DNA from: Chelydra serpentina
Lineage: Eukaryota; Chordata; Testudines; Chelydridae
Reading direction: 5' to 3'
NCBI GenBank assembly: GCA_037349315.1
Contig: JBAIAC010000004.1
Span: 30,879,001-30,943,000, forward strand
DNA length: 64,000 bases
This document shows positions 59,672 through 64,000 of this stretch, one piece after another. The number at the start of each line of letters is the position of its first letter. Within the stretch, counting starts at the first letter, position 1. Made by a program: the position numbers and the translations under genes. The notes under the pieces are model-generated. The model ran no database searches. It was given only the letters and a program-made list of their open reading frames with translations, and was not told the origin of the DNA.

Positions 59672-60570
59672 CTCCTCCTCCTGTAGCTCTACCACCTGCT
59701 TCCTGAGAGATTCCACCAGTAGGCACCTTTCACACTGGATGGTCCCCATAGCCTGGCTTTCTGTGAATGGGAAATGCAGGCCATGGTCTCTGCAAGTCCA
59801 CACGAGGATCTGGGTAGAGGCATCCATGGTTAGGTTGTCTGTCTGGACACAGGCACAGGTGGAGGAGATAGGAGCAGCATTGGAACTGGCGATGCGGCAC
59901 TTCCTAACCATAGCGATTATATTACAACTCCCTCACAAACTCCCCTGTTCGCTAGCCCCCCTTGGTCACTTAGCCTCTGGCTTTTAAGGCCTTCTCTCCT
60001 AGGTTAATCACACAGCTGGGAGGTGATTCTCGAGGCTGGTCAAAGATCATCAAGGATGATCCAGGGAACAAAGGCTCAAACAGTCCCCAGACACACAATC
60101 CCAACTGACCCAGTAACTGAAATAACTGAAATAATCTGAAAGAGGAAGAAAAACACAAACAGCCAAACAAACCTACTCACCCCAAAGTTAGTACTTGCAC
60201 CTGGTTCGTTCAGCAGGGGGATCTCCTTCTCCCCCTCTCAAACTCCCCTGTACACCTACTAGCTGCTCAAAGTGCTAGTCTCAGTCCATGCATCCTAGTC
60301 TCCTCTCCTAGCCAATTTCAGTCTCCCTCCCACACCACAGCCCAGATTCTTCATCGCAGTCAATTTTCCTTGTTGCCTCTCCCACAAGTTCAGCTCTTGT
60401 GCCCTCTGCATTTGAATCAAGCAGCTTCTTCCTCTATGGCTCCTGGGCCTACCACGGTGGGTCATTCAAAGCCTGGGGGAGACAGACTCCCTGCTTTCAG
60501 TTCCAGTACCTGCAGCAGCCCAGACCTGCAAACAGGAGTTTTGTGAGGAGCATGAGAGGCAGATACACCC
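59672..60570 (-). mobile_element. CR1 LINE 5' end: 5' UTR and start of ORF1
   Basis: The minus-strand frame contains MGTIQCERCLLVESLRKQVV, the same CxxC-coiled-coil start as ORF1 at 22770. Upstream of it (to about 60570) is a long leader with repeated CAAACTCCCCTGT text at 59935 and 60238, read inversely. The element is cut off just after the coiled coil, so it is a 3'-truncated piece, unusual for LINEs. Confidence 0.75.
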
Positions 60571-60579
60571 AAAAAACAT

Positions 60580-62072
60580 TCTGTAAACTTAGGTCAACAA
60601 CCACCCCCCTTCCAAATAAAAAACACATGCACACACTCAGACACACACACAAGTACACCCTGCAAGAGTAAAAAAATAATGCAGGCAGCAGAGTGGGGCT
60701 ATCCAGTTTATTGCACTGAATGTAGCATGTATGATTACCTGCCTTTTGGGTTGGTGGTGTATATGTACATTCAGTGCAAGCAACACATGGCCCTCAGAAT
60801 ATGGGCTCTTGCGACCAGAGTGGCTGAACTGGAGGAACTAAGGGAGACAGAGAGGTACATAGATGAGACTTTCTGGGACACAGTGGAGCAGTCCCACCTC
60901 CAGTCAGACAGCCCTTGTGATATTGAGGAGGATGAAAGTCTTGGGGAAGGAGAGCATCAAGCTGGAACAGAGGGAAACAATCCCGTAGTTGGGACCTTCC
61001 TTCCAGATGATGTGGTATCTTCTCGCACTGAGGATACCTCTTCATGGGAGGGAATCCCACTTATTAGAAAGAGACAGTTACAATAATGGGGGATTTGATT
61101 ATTAGAATATAGATAGTTGGATTTGAGATGACCAGGAGAACCACATGGTGAACTTAAATCAGTCTCTGTACCAGATGAATGGCATATAGCTAATGTAATT
61201 ATTTGAAAGAGGCTCCAGAGGTGATCTGGCCAATAAAGGCCAGTAAGGCTAACTGCAGTACCACGCAAATTGGTTGAAACTATTGTAATGAACAGAATTA
61301 TCAGATATGAAGATAAACACAATATGTTGGGGAAGAGTGAACGTGACTTTTGTAAAGGAAAATCATGCCTCACCAATCTATTAGAATTATTTGTGGGTGT
61401 CACCAACTATGTACATCCAGTGCATGTAGTGTACTTGCACTTTCAGAAAGACTTTGACAAGGTCCCTCACCAAAGTCTCTTAAGCAAAATAGGTAGTCAT
61501 GGCATAAGAGGGAAGATCCTCTCATGGTCAGTGACTGGTTGAAAGATAAGATAAAAAGGATAGGAATGAATAGTCTGTTTTCACAGTGGAGAGAGGTAAT
61601 AACGGGGTCCAGTGTTGATCAGTATATTCATAAATGATTTGGAAATATGGATAAGCATTGACATGGCAAGTTTGCAGATGATACAAAGCTACTCAAGATA
61701 GTTAAGTCCAAAACGGACCATGAAGAGTTACAAAGGGATCACTCAAAAGTGGGTGACTGGGCAGCAAATGGCAGCTGAAATTCATTGTTGATAAATGCAA
61801 AGGAATGCACATTGGAAAACAATACACCTCTGTATACAAAACGATGGGGTCAAAATTAAATATTACCACTCAAGAAAGGGATCTTGGAGTCATTGTGGAG
61901 AGTTCTCTGAAAACACCTGCTCAATGTGCAGCTACACCGTAAAATAGTTAACAGAATATTAGGAACCATTAGGAAAGGGAAAGATAATAAAAAAGAAAAT
62001 ATCATAATGCCACAATAGAAATGCATGGTACTCCTATACCTTGAATACTGCATGCAGTTCTGGTTACCAGTC
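60580..62072 (+). mobile_element. CR1 LINE with a different ORF1 and internally deleted ORF2
   Basis: The + strand frame 60679-61086 reads QAAEWGYPVYCTECSMYDY, then RVAELEELRETERY, then SSWEGIPLIRKRQL. This is an ORF1 with CxxC and coiled coil but a different sequence from the first type. RT text follows directly from about 61170: ERDFCKGKSCLTNLLELF, LHFQKDFDKVPHQSLL, and FADDTK-equivalent bases near 61672. The endonuclease and esterase parts are missing. Many stops. Confidence 0.78.
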
Positions 62073-62170
62073 CATGAGAGGACCTTCCCTTTTATCCCAT
62101 GACAGCTTACTTTGCTTAAGAGCCTTTGGTGAGGGACCTTGTCAAAGGCTTTCTGTATTTTTTCATATTT
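62073..62170 (-). repeat. Inverted duplicate of part of the same CR1 RT region
   Basis: The minus strand encodes KAFDKVPHQRLLSKVSCHG, corresponding to 61446-61535 of the + strand element, and abuts that element directly at about 62072. Confidence 0.75.
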
Positions 62171-62442
62171 TCGAAACAATGTATGTTCCCCTACCCTGGT
62201 TCTCAGAAATGTCTAAAAGTTTCCACAAAAAAAAAAATCATCTCAAACTGTTAAAGTTTGGCAGAGTTACAAACAATTGAAAACAGGATCTTATCATGGG
62301 AAGTATCTGGCGACCTTAATAAAGACATTGGTATGAGCACTGCCTATAATAATCATCTTGACTCATTTACATCTTTTATATGGTTTCAGAAGTGTCCTTT
62401 CCCAGACAATTGCTGAACTAGTCTCTCCCATTTTCTCCCAAG

Positions 62443-62618
62443 ATGGCTACGAAATGGAACTGAAATTGATATTGAAAGTGATTACCGCTACAGTTTGATA
62501 GAAGGAAGTTTTATCATCAGCAATCCCAATGAAGCAAAGGATTCTGGGCAATATCAATGTTTAACCACCAACGTGTTTGGAAGTATTTTGAGCAGAGAGG
62601 CCACCCTTCAGTTTGCAT
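62443..62618 (+). CDS. CNTN5: CNTN5 coding exon: second half of Ig domain 1
   Basis: The exon completes Ig domain 1. It starts by finishing the Arg codon and then reads [17 protein letters not shown], followed by the F-strand motif [12 protein letters not shown], and ends REATLQFA. The invariant Ig Trp (RWLRNG), the D-x-G-x-Y-x-C signature and the second disulfide Cys are all present. NGT is an N-glycosylation sequon. The acceptor is TTTTCTCCCAAG, a less common AAG form, and the donor is CAT|GTGAGT. Incoming phase is 2 and outgoing phase is 1. Together with the previous exon it gives one complete I-set domain with no stops or frameshifts, so the gene looks intact and under protein constraint. 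The next exon, the start of Ig2, is not in the remaining 1.4 kb. Confidence 0.95.
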
Positions 62619-64000
62619 GTGAGTAACAGTATTTTAACATGGATTCAACTATTACACTGCTTAATAAGGTTCTGTTCTGTAATTTTAAAATGCCCTATAG
62701 AAAAAGCATTATTATGTACAGACTTTATTATTCCAGGAAAAATGAGAGGGTTAGAAATAAACTACTTTGTTTATGAGAGAGAGCTGTTACTTGTGTAACT
62801 TTTAAGAGACTGAGACTCGCTAGAGGAATCTTGTAAAAACCACGGTTGCTGTAAAATTTAATTTTCAGTTTCTACATTCTCCAATGATATTTTTCATGTA
62901 ATGCTAATTTTCTGATGACCACATAATTTATTTTATCATACAGAGCTTTGTGTGTAAATAACCTAAATTCATTTTATCCATCACTATAGCTTTGTGTACA
63001 CACACACACTCACTCAGCTATAGGAGACTGTGATAAAATGAATTACATTAATGTCAGAAAATTGGAATGAAATGAATGATCATTAAATAAATGAAAAATT
63101 CACTAGTGAATGTAAAAATAGAAAATTAAATGATCCAGCATCTAAGATAATGTGTTGTCTGCAATTTATATATATCTATATATGTAGATATATAGAGAGA
63201 TATCTTTGTCACTACATGTGTGTATTTATATCTATAAAAGATATAAATATATATATCCATTTCATGATTCAGAGTAATATTCTATAGATGGTTAAGAAAA
63301 TATTATTGTTTAAATATTTCAGCTTTCTCATGAGCCACTAGTTGCCATTGAGAAAATGCACATTTTTTCACAGATTCAACAGTGGCTTATCCTTGTTGCT
63401 TCTCAGGAAGGCAAACATCCATTCTATGACACATCAAGTCATATTTTGCAAGGATTTAGTAAGAGATGGGGATGCAGGAAGAGTAAGAGCTGGGCAAATA
63501 ACTGATATTTTTATTTGCTGACACTTCTGGAAAATAAAAAAAAAATCAGTTCAATCCAAACCAAATATGAAAATTGTGAAAAATGTCAGCATATCTAAAA
63601 AATCAGTTTCAGGCATTTTCAAAAGGCTAGATTCATTAAACAAGAAGCGGCAATGGCAAGCAGCAGCAGCAGCAGCTCCCATATAATGTTTAGCCCAAGG
63701 GTTACTGCACTCACACAGAGTATGAGAGACCTGGGTGCAATTCTCCCTCTGCCTAATGGGAAGAAGGAATTTGAACTTGCATCTAACCACTTGGTTATAT
63801 GATATTCTGGTGTAGGCTGGCTCAATCTCTGTGGCTGCAGCTGTTCCACTTCATATAAATAATTAAATAAGCATTAGAACAGAACTTGAAGTTGGGTTTT
63901 CCTCCCCCCAGTTCGATGCCCTAATCTCCAGTCTATATTCATTGAACCAGGAAAAGAAAGTGAGAATGAGAATCACAATTCCTTGTTATTCACAGTCACT
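62619..64000. other. CNTN5: CNTN5 intron after Ig1, start only
   Basis: Begins GTGAGT. Contains a (TA)n-rich tract at 63163-63256 and a repeat of the GAGCTGGGCAAATA type at 63488-63610. No exon for Ig2 is seen before the window ends. Confidence 0.6.

Larger units (their letters stand above)
57878..62442 (+). other. CNTN5: CNTN5 intron within Ig domain 1
   Basis: This 4,565-bp phase-2 intron splits Ig1 just before the conserved Trp. It contains a MIR-like SINE fragment, two CR1 elements in opposite orientation and a small inverted duplication close to the 3' splice site. Confidence 0.88.

Overview
The window is vertebrate nuclear DNA, most likely from a turtle or close archosauromorph relative. 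It is AT-rich and intron-like, and it is crowded with CR1 LINEs, hAT and PIF/Harbinger-type short transposons, tRNA-derived SINEs and an LTR element. These are repeat kinds typical of turtle genomes. No bacterial-style gene organisation is present. The only host gene I can support is CNTN5 (contactin-5, a GPI-anchored neuronal Ig/FNIII adhesion protein) on the + strand. Three consecutive coding exons (34810-35028, 57754-57877, 62443-62618) join in frame with intron phases 1, 1, 2, 1. They encode the N-terminal linker and the whole first Ig domain. The signal-peptide exon lies upstream and the second Ig domain downstream of the window, so about 99% of the window is intron.

Layout: 1-592 is one end of a hAT-type element. 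1836-2400 is a SINE broken by nested DNA transposons. 3548-8163 is a complete minus-strand Ty3/gypsy-type LTR retrotransposon with 5-bp target duplications. 9.4-18.9 kb holds several CR1 fragments on both strands. 21.8-22.6 kb is a composite tRNA-headed repeat whose sister copy lies at 40.9-41.7 kb. 22.7-26.7 kb is a nearly full-length CR1 with ORF1 (esterase) and ORF2 (endonuclease and reverse transcriptase), disabled by few lesions. 27.0-28.3 kb is a decayed non-CR1 LINE. 31-38 kb holds Harbinger and hAT elements around the first CNTN5 exon, plus a SINE dimer. 43.0-47.3 kb is an old minus-strand LINE into which a younger CR1 inserted. 54.6-55.3 kb is a retroviral-type LTR. 55.7-57.2 kb carries two hAT elements with perfect 8-bp target duplications. 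59.7-62.2 kb holds two CR1 elements lying head to head, followed by a small inverted duplication.

The most striking signal is in the gypsy-type element. Its two 495-bp LTRs differ at 29 sites by my hand alignment. 26 of these are C-to-T in one direction on the + strand, 23 of them at TC, and none is T-to-C. In the element's own sense this is GA-to-AA change, the mark expected of AID/APOBEC-type deamination of first-strand cDNA. The coding region near the edited LTR has lost acidic codons and gained Lys and Asn while staying largely free of stops. The element also has integrase upstream of reverse transcriptase/RNase H, the unusual Gmr1-like order, and a primer-binding site matching tRNA-Leu.

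All repeat family names come from recognition by eye, without database searches. Fragment edges are approximate unless target-site duplications are given.
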